A stretch of 64,000 nucleotides of DNA, from positions 1 through 64,000 of the forward strand of contig CACIAQ010000001.1 in the NCBI GenBank assembly GCA_902584635.1. The letters are read 5' to 3'. The first letter of the stretch is position 1. Every line of letters starts with the position of its first letter. A model generated the notes under the pieces. It was given only the letters and a program-made list of their open reading frames with translations, was not told where the DNA came from and searched no databases. Source of the stretch: an uncultured Alphaproteobacteria bacterium (GTDB lineage Bacteria; Pseudomonadota; Alphaproteobacteria; Rhodobacterales; Rhodobacteraceae). This document shows, piece after piece, positions 17,472 to 25,644 of this stretch. A program made the translations under genes and the position numbers.

Positions 17472-17935
17472 TGCCTGAAGCTGATGTAGACCACATATAT
17501 GATTATCCTACAGGTTATATCGAGGACATTCTGAAGTCAGTGAAAACAATTGCTATGGTTGGAGCTAGTGGAGATAAGACGAAATTTAGCTATGGTGTTT
17601 TAAGAGTGCTGCATGAAACTGGATATGAAATGTTACCTGTTAACCCAAACCCCAATATAAAGGAGATTAGAGGTCTTAAAGTCTTTCACAGTTTAAGGGA
17701 AATAGATAAACCCGTTGATATGGTACAAGTATTTCGAAGAAAAGAAGAGCTATTATCAGTAGCAAAAGAAGCAATTGAAATAAACGCAAGAGTGCTTTGG
17801 GGTCAAATAGGAGTTTATGATGACGAAGCTGCAAAGACAGCAAAAAAAGCAGGGTTAAAAGTTGTGATGAACAGATGTCCCAAAATTGAGCTGTTTCGTC
17901 CCTTTTGGAAACCCAGATTAGACCTTAAGATTTAA
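17471..17935 (+). CDS. CoA-binding domain protein (YccU-like)
   Basis: 154 aa, the whole length of a CoA_binding_2 (YccU) protein. The Rossmann-like N terminus VKTIAMVGASGDKTKFSYGVLRVLHETGYEMLPVNP and the later RVLWGQIGVYDDEAA and VVMNRCPKIE are family-typical. The start shares one base with the ferredoxin stop (TAATG). The molecular role of stand-alone YccU-type proteins is not well established; they bind CoA or a nucleotide. Its position suggests a link to the methanethiol-oxidase-like cluster. Confidence 0.85.
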   Translation: MPEADVDHIYDYPTGYIEDILKSVKTIAMVGASGDKTKFSYGVLRVLHETGYEMLPVNPNPNIKEIRGLKVFHSLREIDKPVDMVQVFRRKEELLSVAKEAIEINARVLWGQIGVYDDEAAKTAKKAGLKVVMNRCPKIELFRPFWKPRLDLKI

Positions 17936-17947
17936 AGAGCGTATCAC

Positions 17948-19099
17948 ATGGAATATCTCACTATTGACGATCTAAAGAAAGAAGCAAGAAAGAAGGTTCC
18001 TAAAGCGTTTCATGATTATGTTCTATCAGGCTCTTGGACCGAGACTACTTTAAAAGACAATAGCAACGATTTTAAAAAAATTTCCTTTAGACAAAGAGTT
18101 GCCGTCGACATATCTAATAGAAGCACTAAAAAGAGTTTATTAGGCATTGAATATAACATGCCAGTTGCTCTAGCGCCCGTCGGCTCACTTGGTATGCAAA
18201 GGGCCGATGGTGAGATATTGGCGGCTCAGGCCGCTGAAAACTTTGGAGTTCCTTTCACTCTTTCTACGATGTCGATATGTTCAATAGAAGAGGTTGCAAG
18301 GAATACATCAAAGCCTTTCTGGTTTCAACTCTATGTTATGAGAGATCATGATTTTGCCAAGCGATTAGTTGAAAGAGCAAAAGCGGTGGGTTGCTCGGCG
18401 TTAGTACTTACTCTAGACTTACAAATACTGGGTCAAAGGCATGCTGACATAAGAAACGGTTTATCAATACCATTGAAGATAAAAATGTCTAACCTTTTCG
18501 ACTTATTGTCAAAACCTAGTTGGTGCTATCAAATGGCTAGAACAAAAAACAGGACTTTTGGAAATGTTATGGGTCATGTAAAAGATATCACTAATCTAAA
18601 CTCTTTAACCAAATGGGTTCAAGATCAATTCGATCCAAAACTTAATTGGGATGACGTAAAAAGAATTAAAGACTGGTGGGGAGGGAAACTAATTATTAAG
18701 GGGATCATGGACCCGGATGACGCTAAAATGGCACAGAAATGTGGTGCGGACGCTTTAGTGGTTTCTAATCATGGTGGAAGACAATTAGATGGTGTTAATA
18801 GCTCGATTTCCACGCTTCCCGAAATAAAGAAAGCAGTATCCAATATCGAGGTATTAATGGATGGTGGAATTTCCTCTGGACAGGATATCCTCAAAGCAAT
18901 TGCCTTAGGAGCTGAAGGTGTGATGACTGGTAGGTCCTTTGTTTATGGTCTGTCAGCCGGGGGGAAAAAAGGAGTTACAAAATCTTTAGAAATTCTCAAC
19001 AAGGAACTTGATATGACGATGGCGCTGTGCGGAAGAAGAGACATAAAAGACGTTGGTAGAGAAATAATTAAAGATTGTCCTTTTTTTGAGAAGAACTAG
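17948..19099 (+). CDS. FMN-dependent alpha-hydroxy-acid dehydrogenase/oxidase (LldD-like)
   Basis: 383 aa with canonical family motifs: LAPVGSLGMQRADGE, STMSICSIEEVA, FWFQLYVMRD, LVLTLDLQILGQR, WGGKLIIKGIMDPDDA (catalytic Lys region), VVSNHGGRQLDG (catalytic His and FMN-contact Arg), LMDGGISSGQDILKA and GRSFVYGLSAGG (FMN phosphate). It oxidises an L-2-hydroxy acid such as lactate or glycolate to the 2-oxo acid; the exact substrate is unknown. It is the last gene of the plus-strand cluster, 12 bp after the CoA-binding protein, and overlaps the 3' end of recF by 4 bp. It is closer to family consensus than the paralogue at 8163. Confidence 0.9.
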   Translation: MEYLTIDDLKKEARKKVPKAFHDYVLSGSWTETTLKDNSNDFKKISFRQRVAVDISNRSTKKSLLGIEYNMPVALAPVGSLGMQRADGEILAAQAAENFGVPFTLSTMSICSIEEVARNTSKPFWFQLYVMRDHDFAKRLVERAKAVGCSALVLTLDLQILGQRHADIRNGLSIPLKIKMSNLFDLLSKPSWCYQMARTKNRTFGNVMGHVKDITNLNSLTKWVQDQFDPKLNWDDVKRIKDWWGGKLIIKGIMDPDDAKMAQKCGADALVVSNHGGRQLDGVNSSISTLPEIKKAVSNIEVLMDGGISSGQDILKAIALGAEGVMTGRSFVYGLSAGGKKGVTKSLEILNKELDMTMALCGRRDIKDVGREIIKDCPFFEKN

Positions 19100-20175
19100 G
19101 CAACAAATTTTTTCTTTTCGTCTAATTCCAAAAATTTTGCTTTCTTGTTTAAGGAATTAAATATACCCAACTCTGTTCCTGAGATAAAAAATTGGCTCTC
19201 CAAAGATACTAGTTCTGAAAATAGATTCTCTTTGCGTACCTCATCCAGATGAGCAGTTATTTCGTCCAGGAGCAAAATAGGAGAGATTTTGTGTTGCTCT
19301 TTGATCAATTTTGCATTGGATAAAATAATAGAGATTATCGAAAGCTTTTGTTCGCCTGTAGAACAGTATTTTGTATCTATTTCCTTTTCCAAATAAAATC
19401 CTTGCAAATCATTTGTGTGAGGCCCAAAATTTGTTTTGCCAGATACTAGGTCCTTTCCCCTCTGATTAATTAAATTTTCAAATAACACTTCCTTGTTTTC
19501 AATAGGATCATCTTTTAGATTAAGCTTGATCAGCGGGAAATAAATATTCTTTTCAGTTAAAACTGTATTAAGTTTTTCAACAAAATCTCGTCTACTATTA
19601 TCTATTTCAAACCCAAGTATGGCCATTTCCTTTTCAATAGCGAGGTACCAAGAGCTGTCTTCTACACGATCTTTCAGCAACCTATTCCTGTCCCTGAGCA
19701 GTTTTTCATATTGAGCACATCTTTTTGCATGCTTAATATCAACACTAAATACCATTCTATCTAAAAACTTTCTTCTGTCTCTCGAGGTTTCCATCCAAAT
19801 CCTGTCCATTGGCGGTAAAAACCATATAATTTTCATATTTGAACTAAGATTATTTTGAGGCACTTTTTTTCCATCTATTTTTACAACTCTTCCTTTTCCG
19901 TCACTAGAAGTTTCGAGTTCGAAAAGTTTGTTTTTTCCGCGGCATATGGCCTCGACTTTCCAGGGATGATTATTAGTCTGGTTTATCATATCGTGAAAAC
20001 CCGACCTTCTTATACCCTTCCCTGGGTATAAGAGTGATACGGCTTCCAAAAGGTTTGTTTTTCCTACTCCGTTTTTTCCATAAATCACAGTAGGAATAGA
20101 GTCAAAGGCAAGTTCTAAAGCTTTATACGATCTAAAATTAGAGACTTTGAGTTTTTCTATTCCTACCGAACTCAT
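19096..20175 (-). CDS. recF: DNA replication and repair protein RecF
   Basis: 359 aa, typical RecF length. The N terminus VGIEKLKVSNFRSYKALEL is the RecF/SMC-like beta region, and Walker A GKNGVGKTN is at about 33-41. The signature region is STGEQKLSIISIILSNAK, and Walker B is LLLDEITAHLDE. RecF helps load RecA at gapped DNA with RecO and RecR. It follows dnaN by 15 bp in the conserved dnaA-dnaN-recF order. In many alphaproteobacteria gyrB follows; here the gene instead abuts the methanethiol-oxidase-like cluster end to end. Confidence 0.96.
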   Translation of the reverse strand: MSSVGIEKLKVSNFRSYKALELAFDSIPTVIYGKNGVGKTNLLEAVSLLYPGKGIRRSGFHDMINQTNNHPWKVEAICRGKNKLFELETSSDGKGRVVKIDGKKVPQNNLSSNMKIIWFLPPMDRIWMETSRDRRKFLDRMVFSVDIKHAKRCAQYEKLLRDRNRLLKDRVEDSSWYLAIEKEMAILGFEIDNSRRDFVEKLNTVLTEKNIYFPLIKLNLKDDPIENKEVLFENLINQRGKDLVSGKTNFGPHTNDLQGFYLEKEIDTKYCSTGEQKLSIISIILSNAKLIKEQHKISPILLLDEITAHLDEVRKENLFSELVSLESQFFISGTELGIFNSLNKKAKFLELDEKKKFVA

Positions 20176-20190
20176 CTCAATATGGGTGGT

Positions 20191-21309
20191 CTAAACACGC
20201 ATGGGCATAACAACATAAACTGCGGTGTCGTCGTTATTATCTTTCATAAGAGCAGGATCCCCAACGTCATTGAATAAGAAAATTGCTTCCCCACTTTCTA
20301 CTTGATTAGAAATTTCTTGAAGATATTTAGCATTAAATCCAATTTCAATTTCTTCTCCTTCATAAGCAACTGGGATTTCCTCTATCGCTAATCCTGTCTC
20401 TGGAGCGTTAACAGATAATATAAGTTTTTCCTTGCTTAAGCTAAGTTTGACCGCCCTCGCACGCTCTGACGAAACAGTTGCCACTCTATCTACAGACTTA
20501 GCAAATTCTGAAGCATCAATAACCAATCTTTTTGCATTATTTTTTGGAATAACTCTATCATAATCAGGGAATGACCCGTCCACTACCTTAGATGTTAAAG
20601 ATAACACTGAATTTGAAAAACGTATTTTCGTTTCAGAAACGGAGATTTTAACCATTTCCTCAGTGGTTTCATATATCATTCTTAATTCTGAAACTGTTTT
20701 TCTTGGTACAATTACTCCAGGCATTCCGCTAGCATTGTCTGGTAATACAGTGTCTATTTTTGCAAGTCGATGACCATCCGTAGCCACAGTACGCATAAGT
20801 TTGGTGTCTTGATCAATAAACTCATGCAAAAAAACACCGTTAAGATAAAATCTTGTTTCTTCCATAGACATAGCAAACTTTACTTTTTCAAAAAGCCTCT
20901 TTAGTTCTTCAACCTTTATAGAGAAAGAAAAATCATATTCCGATGATGCCATCAATGGGAAGTCATCTACAGAAATTGTTGTTAATGAAAAAGTAGAACG
21001 GCCAGCTTCAACATTTATTTTCTGATTTAACGGATCAAGATCTATCAAGACTCTAGAACCATCAGGAACTTTTCTAAGTATCTCATAGAAAGTATGCGCA
21101 CCGACTGTAACGGCTCCCCCTTTTTCAACTACTGCTTTGACGGAATCCAATAGTTCTATGTCTAAGTCTGTAGCTCTTAAAGTTAGACTGTCTTCTCTGG
21201 CTTCAATTAAGACATTTGATAAAATGGGTATAGTAGTTCTTCTTTCCACAATGGCCTGAGCTCGGCTCATTGACTTAAGCAGGTCGTTTCTTTCCACACT
21301 AATTTTCAT
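20191..21309 (-). CDS. dnaN: DNA polymerase III beta sliding clamp
   Basis: 372 aa, standard length for the three-domain clamp. The N terminus MKISVERNDLLKSMSRAQAIVERRTTIPILSNVLIEA is characteristic, as are TVATDGHRLAKID in domain 2 and the C-terminal YVVMPMRV. It encircles DNA as a dimer and tethers Pol III and other polymerases. It sits between dnaA (73 bp AT-rich gap) and recF (15 bp gap). Confidence 0.98.
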   Translation of the reverse strand: MKISVERNDLLKSMSRAQAIVERRTTIPILSNVLIEAREDSLTLRATDLDIELLDSVKAVVEKGGAVTVGAHTFYEILRKVPDGSRVLIDLDPLNQKINVEAGRSTFSLTTISVDDFPLMASSEYDFSFSIKVEELKRLFEKVKFAMSMEETRFYLNGVFLHEFIDQDTKLMRTVATDGHRLAKIDTVLPDNASGMPGVIVPRKTVSELRMIYETTEEMVKISVSETKIRFSNSVLSLTSKVVDGSFPDYDRVIPKNNAKRLVIDASEFAKSVDRVATVSSERARAVKLSLSKEKLILSVNAPETGLAIEEIPVAYEGEEIEIGFNAKYLQEISNQVESGEAIFLFNDVGDPALMKDNNDDTAVYVVMPMRV

Positions 21310-21382
21310 TCTTACTTCATACCAAAAAATTTAATGGATAGTTATTATCCTTTTTTAAATAGAAATAATAAAGAAAAAAATT

Positions 21383-22747
21383 TTATGCCTCAAGAGTTCT
21401 ACGCAATATTTCAACCTCGTCGGCGACCTGTACATCAACGAGTTTCAGTTCTTCAATCTTCTTAACCGCGTGTATAACTGTCGTATGATCTCTTCCTCCA
21501 AATTTTCTTCCAATTTCTGGCAAAGATTTTGAGGTAAGACTTTTTGACAAAAACATAGCTATTTGTCTCGGCCTAGCTACCACCCTTGCTCTTCGTGCAG
21601 ATATCAAATCTGACATTCTAAGATTATAGTGCTGAGCAACTTTTCTAATTATCTCTTCAATAGTAACTTTTCGCTCTGATGTTCTTAGAATGTCTGACAA
21701 GCATTCCTGAACTAAATCAATATTTATTTCTTTTCCAACTAGGGATGCGAAGGCAAATAGCCTTGTAAGCGCTCCTTCTAATACCCTGACATTTGAAGAG
21801 ATTTTATGGGCTAAATACTCTAATATACCTTCATCAATTTTTACGTCTCTATTCAGTTCCATTTGAATCTCAGCTTTTGCTTGCAAAATTCCTAACCGCA
21901 ATTCGTAATCTGTTGGATGTACATCAACGACTAGACCCCAAGCTAGTCTGGATTTAATTCTTTCTTCTAAACCATCAATTTCACCAGGCGCTCTGTCAGC
22001 TGATATAACAATCTGTTTTCCCTGCTCTATGAGTGCATTAAATGTATGAAAGAATTCATCCTGGGTTGATTCCTTTCCAGCTATGAACTGAACATCGTCC
22101 ACCATCAAAACATCTACTGATCTAAATAACTTCTTGAAACCATGCATATCCTTAAATCTCAAGGCCTGAACAAATCTATACATAAACTGTTCTGCAGATA
22201 GATATAATATCCTAGCTTTCTTATTTTTTTCTTTTGTAGCCCAAGCAATAGAATGCATAAGATGGGTTTTTCCCAAACCGACTCCTCCATATAAGAATAA
22301 AGGATTAAACGTTACCTTTCCTCCATCTGAAACTCTTTTTGCTGCTGCATGTGCTAACTCATTGGGTTTTCCAACCACAAACTTATCAAATGTAAATCTG
22401 GCGTCGAGAGGTGAGCTTGGTAAGTCGAGTTGAGCTTCCTCAGATTTCTGGTCACTTTTCTTTGATACACTTTTATCTGGGACTTTATTCCGGGCCGATG
22501 TTTTATCTAAGGAGGTAATGAACTCAAGCCTACTTATACTCAGTTTCTGGTTTTTAAATCCTTGTATTATATGGTCGCCATAATTTCTGTGTACCCAAGT
22601 TCCTATAAACCTTGTTGGGACCTTAAATTTTGCAACAGAACCTTTAATCTCTTTAAGTTCAATAGGCTGTATCCAGTTTGTATGAGCGCTTTCACCTATA
22701 TTACTCTTAACAAACTCCTTTACCTTTGACCACTCATCTTTTTCCAT
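21383..22747 (-). CDS. dnaA: Chromosomal replication initiator protein DnaA
   Basis: About 454 aa. The track start at 22750 is a TTG next to the more likely ATG at 22747. Domain I spans roughly residues 1-80, a short Lys/Ser-rich domain II linker follows, and the AAA+ domain III begins LDARFTFDKFVVGKPNELAHAAA with Walker A GGVGLGKTH and Walker B VLMVDDVQF. Domain IV has the DNA-binding signature GGRDHTTVIHA. It initiates replication by binding DnaA boxes at oriC. I did not find a DnaA-box cluster beside it, which fits alphaproteobacteria where oriC is often elsewhere. It follows a rhodanese gene by only 9 bp. Confidence 0.97.
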   Translation of the reverse strand: MEKDEWSKVKEFVKSNIGESAHTNWIQPIELKEIKGSVAKFKVPTRFIGTWVHRNYGDHIIQGFKNQKLSISRLEFITSLDKTSARNKVPDKSVSKKSDQKSEEAQLDLPSSPLDARFTFDKFVVGKPNELAHAAAKRVSDGGKVTFNPLFLYGGVGLGKTHLMHSIAWATKEKNKKARILYLSAEQFMYRFVQALRFKDMHGFKKLFRSVDVLMVDDVQFIAGKESTQDEFFHTFNALIEQGKQIVISADRAPGEIDGLEERIKSRLAWGLVVDVHPTDYELRLGILQAKAEIQMELNRDVKIDEGILEYLAHKISSNVRVLEGALTRLFAFASLVGKEINIDLVQECLSDILRTSERKVTIEEIIRKVAQHYNLRMSDLISARRARVVARPRQIAMFLSKSLTSKSLPEIGRKFGGRDHTTVIHAVKKIEELKLVDVQVADEVEILRRTLEA

Positions 22748-22756
22748 CAATTAACT

Positions 22757-23212
22757 CTACTTCCAGGGCAAGCCCAAGTTCTTCCATCCGGTTAGCTTTT
22801 TTGGATAGCTTAAATGTTGTTCATTTCCTTCGAATCCATCCTCTACGTTAAAACACCTACTATTATAATTACCTGAATCAAACGATTCTTCTATAGTTAA
22901 TGCAGCGAAATTGGATCTAATTCCAGATCTACATATAAAAATATATTTTCCTTCGTCACGAAAGTCTAAATTTTCATTAAAATCGTTTATAAAGCGTATT
23001 CGATATCCCGGAAAGATAGAGTTTTTCCATTCTATTGTATATATCTCTTTCCCGATTTCTTGTAGATCAGGTATTCCAACTGCCAAATGCTCTTTCTTAG
23101 TTCTTACATCAATCAATAGAGCATTCTCATCTTTCCGCAGTATATCAAAAGCTTCTTTTGAATTTATATTCTCAACCAAATCTGAACCTATTATAAACCA
23201 GATTATTGACAT
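22757..23212 (-). CDS. Rhodanese-like sulfurtransferase inserted upstream of dnaA
   Basis: 151 aa single-domain rhodanese. ALLIDVRTKKEHLAVGIP is the CH2A-type motif near residue 31, and the active-site loop FICRSGIRSN places Cys94 as the catalytic residue with loop CRSGIRS. The C-terminal DGFEGNEQHL and GWKNLGLPWK resemble YgaP/PspE-like short rhodaneses. It is in the same orientation as dnaA and 9 bp upstream of it, between rpsT and dnaA, where many alphaproteobacteria have nothing. Its sulfur acceptor is unknown. Confidence 0.85.
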   Translation of the reverse strand: MSIIWFIIGSDLVENINSKEAFDILRKDENALLIDVRTKKEHLAVGIPDLQEIGKEIYTIEWKNSIFPGYRIRFINDFNENLDFRDEGKYIFICRSGIRSNFAALTIEESFDSGNYNSRCFNVEDGFEGNEQHLSYPKKLTGWKNLGLPWK

Positions 23213-23242
23213 TATTTTTTTTTACGCAGAGGTAAGTCTAGG

Positions 23243-23261
23243 TTGCAAGATAACCTTGCAA
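23243..23261. repeat. Perfect 7-bp inverted repeat in the rpsT-rhodanese gap
   Basis: TTGCAAG-ATAAC-CTTGCAA forms a short hairpin between rpsT and the rhodanese-dnaA pair. On the minus strand it lies just downstream of rpsT, but no U tract directly follows it, so it is not a standard terminator. It could be an attenuator, an mRNA-processing site or a protein-binding palindrome; role unknown. Confidence 0.4.
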
Positions 23262-23296
23262 AGGGATTCTAGCAACGAATGAAAAAAAATTTTTAT

Positions 23297-23569
23297 TTAG
23301 CTTGCTTTTTTTAGGCCTTTAACTTTTGAATTCAATCTAGAAATTTTTCGACTAGCAGAGTTTTTATGAAGAACACCCTTAGTTACACCTCTCATTATTT
23401 CAGACTGTGCCGCCCTTAAAACACCATTTGCAGTATCTTGATCACCCTGGGCTATCGCTTGCTCAACTTTCTTAACGAATGTTTTAATTCTGGTTTTTCT
23501 ATTCTTGTTTTCCGTAGTTTTTTTAATCGTTTGTCTTAATCTTTTTTTAGCTGATGCTTTATTTGGCAT
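23297..23569 (-). CDS. rpsT: 30S ribosomal protein S20
   Basis: 90 aa, normal S20 length, starting [22 protein letters not shown] and strongly basic. The C-terminal [27 protein letters not shown] is the diagnostic block with HKN. It binds 16S rRNA in the small subunit. It lies in the alphaproteobacterial order enoyl-CoA hydratase / rpsT / dnaA. An AGGAG-type site precedes the ATG (revcomp of TTCTCCTTAG). Confidence 0.97.
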   Translation of the reverse strand: MPNKASAKKRLRQTIKKTTENKNRKTRIKTFVKKVEQAIAQGDQDTANGVLRAAQSEIMRGVTKGVLHKNSASRKISRLNSKVKGLKKAS

Positions 23570-23635
23570 TTTTATTGTTCTCCTTAGTATGCAATCAATT
23601 ACACAATAGGGCTGTAATTGTCAACAAGCGAACCG

Positions 23636-24412
23636 CTATTTGTCTTCAAACTTCGGTGTTCTTTTTTCTATAAAAGCAGACATTCCTTCTTTTTTATCAT
23701 CGGTTGAAAATAGAGCGTTGAATATACGTCTCTCAAATAATATGCCCTCTGACATTCCAATTTCAAATGAACGGTTTATCGATTCTTTTATGCCCACCGT
23801 CGATAACATAGATTTTTCCGCAATCTTAAGAGCAACAGCTTTCGCTTCCTTTAACAGGCTCTCAGCAGGAACCACTCGACTCACTAATCCGGCTCTTTCA
23901 GCCTCTTTAGCATCCATGTTTCGACCTGTAAGATGCATCTCCATTGCTTTAGACTTTCCAACGAATTTTGACAACAACTGTGTTCCTCCAAAACCTGCCA
24001 TAACGCCTAAATTTATTTCTGGTTGCCCGAACTTTGCACTATCTGCTGCTAAAATAAAATCACATCTCATTGCAAGCTCACACCCTCCCCCGAGAGCATA
24101 TCCGGCTACCGCAGCAATAATCGGTTTTCTTGTGGCCTGAATTCTATCCAAATCGTGAGAAAAAAAGTTACTATAAAACATATCGACAAAACTCTTGGAT
24201 ATCATTTCCTTAATATCGGCACCCGCAGCAAATGCCTTTTCTGAACCTGTTAAAATAATTGTTCTAACATAATCGTTATTGTCTGCATCTGTTAATGCGT
24301 TGTTAAGTTCCTCAAGCAATTTGCTATTTAAGGCGTTCAATGCATTTGGTCTATTTAGCCTTATAATCAAAATCGGTTCTTCGTGCTCGATAATAAGCGT
24401 CTCATAAGCCAT
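23636..24412 (-). CDS. Enoyl-CoA hydratase (crotonase family)
   Basis: 258 aa, standard length for short-chain enoyl-CoA hydratase. The oxyanion-hole segment KAFAAGADIKEM is at about residues 60-71, and the second, GYALGGGCELAMRCD, near 105. The two catalytic glutamates are placed in GGGCELA and GQPEINLGV. The sequence is closest to the ECHS1/FadB1x type that hydrates 2-trans-enoyl-CoA in beta-oxidation. The position between mutM and rpsT is conserved in alphaproteobacteria, so it may be transcribed with housekeeping genes. Confidence 0.92.
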   Translation of the reverse strand: MAYETLIIEHEEPILIIRLNRPNALNALNSKLLEELNNALTDADNNDYVRTIILTGSEKAFAAGADIKEMISKSFVDMFYSNFFSHDLDRIQATRKPIIAAVAGYALGGGCELAMRCDFILAADSAKFGQPEINLGVMAGFGGTQLLSKFVGKSKAMEMHLTGRNMDAKEAERAGLVSRVVPAESLLKEAKAVALKIAEKSMLSTVGIKESINRSFEIGMSEGILFERRIFNALFSTDDKKEGMSAFIEKRTPKFEDK

Positions 24413-24483
24413 TCGATTCTCCTAAAAAATAATATGCACAACTTTTTAATTTTCTAATCTGAATTTATCAAGAAAATAATCAA

Positions 24484-25317
24484 TTATTTCTGGCAGATAG
24501 CACAATAAAATGTACTTCTCCCACTAATTACAGCTTTCTCTATAGTACCTTTACACTTCCTGCGACGGCAAGCTTGTCCCTCTTTACCATAAACCTGCAA
24601 CTTATTTTGAAAATACCCTACCTCTCCTCCAATCTGCCTGAAATCTTTTAGAGTGGTACCACCATATTTAATTGCTTTTTTAAGAACTTTCTTAATGGAA
24701 ACGACCAATTTTTTACAATCAGCTAAAGACGTTTTTTTGCCAGTCCTGGTTGGGTTGATTTGACTGTCCCACAAAGCCTCGCTCACGTATATATTACCCA
24801 AGCCAGCAACCACCTTTTGATCCAGAAAAATATTTTTTAAAACTCTCGAAGAGTTTTTGATTTTTGACCAAAGATGTAGTGCGTCAAACTTTTTTGAAAG
24901 GGGTTCTATTCCTATGTATTTGAACCTTTTATAGTCATCAAGATCACCCTTTATTGTCTCAACGAAACCAAAGCGTCTGGGATCATTGTATATAAGAAAA
25001 ACGCCATTATCAAATGACATGGTAATATGATCATGTTTCTTTGGTTCATATTCAGATTCGCCATTTATGCTCACGTTTATTTTACCAGACATCCCAAGAT
25101 GCATGACCAGTATCATTTTTTTATTTAGAAAAAAAAGAAGATATTTTGATCTTCTACCGACACCCAAAACTCTTTTATTTAATATCAAATTTTCAAAATT
25201 CTTATCAACAGGGAACCTTAAGTCGCGCCTAAATATTTTGGTGGAAGTTATAACACTGCCTAAAACGGTGTTCTCAATGCCCAATTTAACTGTTTCTATT
25301 TCTGGGAGCTCTGGCAA
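24484..25317 (-). CDS. mutM: Formamidopyrimidine-DNA glycosylase
   Basis: 277 aa. The mature N terminus PELPEIETVK provides the catalytic Pro and Glu. The H2TH region reads KNIFLDQKVVAGLGNIYVSEALW, and the C-terminal zinc finger has Cys pairs in ACRRRKCKG and FYCAICQ, with a four-residue gap in the first pair, a form I also associate with other alphaproteobacterial MutM proteins. It removes 8-oxoguanine and other oxidised purines and nicks the strand. Placed in the mutM-enoyl-CoA hydratase-rpsT-dnaA block. Confidence 0.96.
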   Translation of the reverse strand: MPELPEIETVKLGIENTVLGSVITSTKIFRRDLRFPVDKNFENLILNKRVLGVGRRSKYLLFFLNKKMILVMHLGMSGKINVSINGESEYEPKKHDHITMSFDNGVFLIYNDPRRFGFVETIKGDLDDYKRFKYIGIEPLSKKFDALHLWSKIKNSSRVLKNIFLDQKVVAGLGNIYVSEALWDSQINPTRTGKKTSLADCKKLVVSIKKVLKKAIKYGGTTLKDFRQIGGEVGYFQNKLQVYGKEGQACRRRKCKGTIEKAVISGRSTFYCAICQK

Positions 25318-25398
25318 AATTTAATTGTAAAAATGTAGTGGCTATTGGTCTAAAAAATTATACTATAGATTATATCTACAAATAACATAACACTAATC

Positions 25399-25644
25399 AT
25401 GCTTACAGAAGACGAAATTAAAGAACTTAAGTTTGAAGATGGACTAAAGAAACTAGAGGAGTTAGTAACTCAGTTAGATGACGGCAGTTTGAGCCTAGAA
25501 GAATCAATTTCTTACTATGAAATTGGGATTAAACTTAAAAGTCACTGCGAAAAACTTTTAAAAACGGCTGAGTTGAAAATCCTTAAAGTATCTGACAAAG
25601 AGAAAATAGTGACAGAAGAGTTAAAAGTAGGTGATAATGAATAA
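25399..25644 (+). CDS. xseB: Exodeoxyribonuclease VII small subunit
   Basis: 81 aa, the usual XseB size. The conserved core LKFEDGLKKLEELVTQLDDG followed by SLEESISYYEIGIKLKSHCEKLLKTAELKI is diagnostic for this helical subunit, which partners XseA in degrading single-stranded DNA. It overlaps ispA by 8 bp, the common xseB-ispA pairing. The xseA gene is not in the window. Confidence 0.95.
   Translation: MLTEDEIKELKFEDGLKKLEELVTQLDDGSLSLEESISYYEIGIKLKSHCEKLLKTAELKILKVSDKEKIVTEELKVGDNE

Noticed and set aside
21310-21382. Possible origin of replication in the AT-rich dnaN-dnaA gap
   Set aside because: No cluster of TTATCCACA-type DnaA boxes is visible, and alphaproteobacterial oriC is often not next to dnaA.
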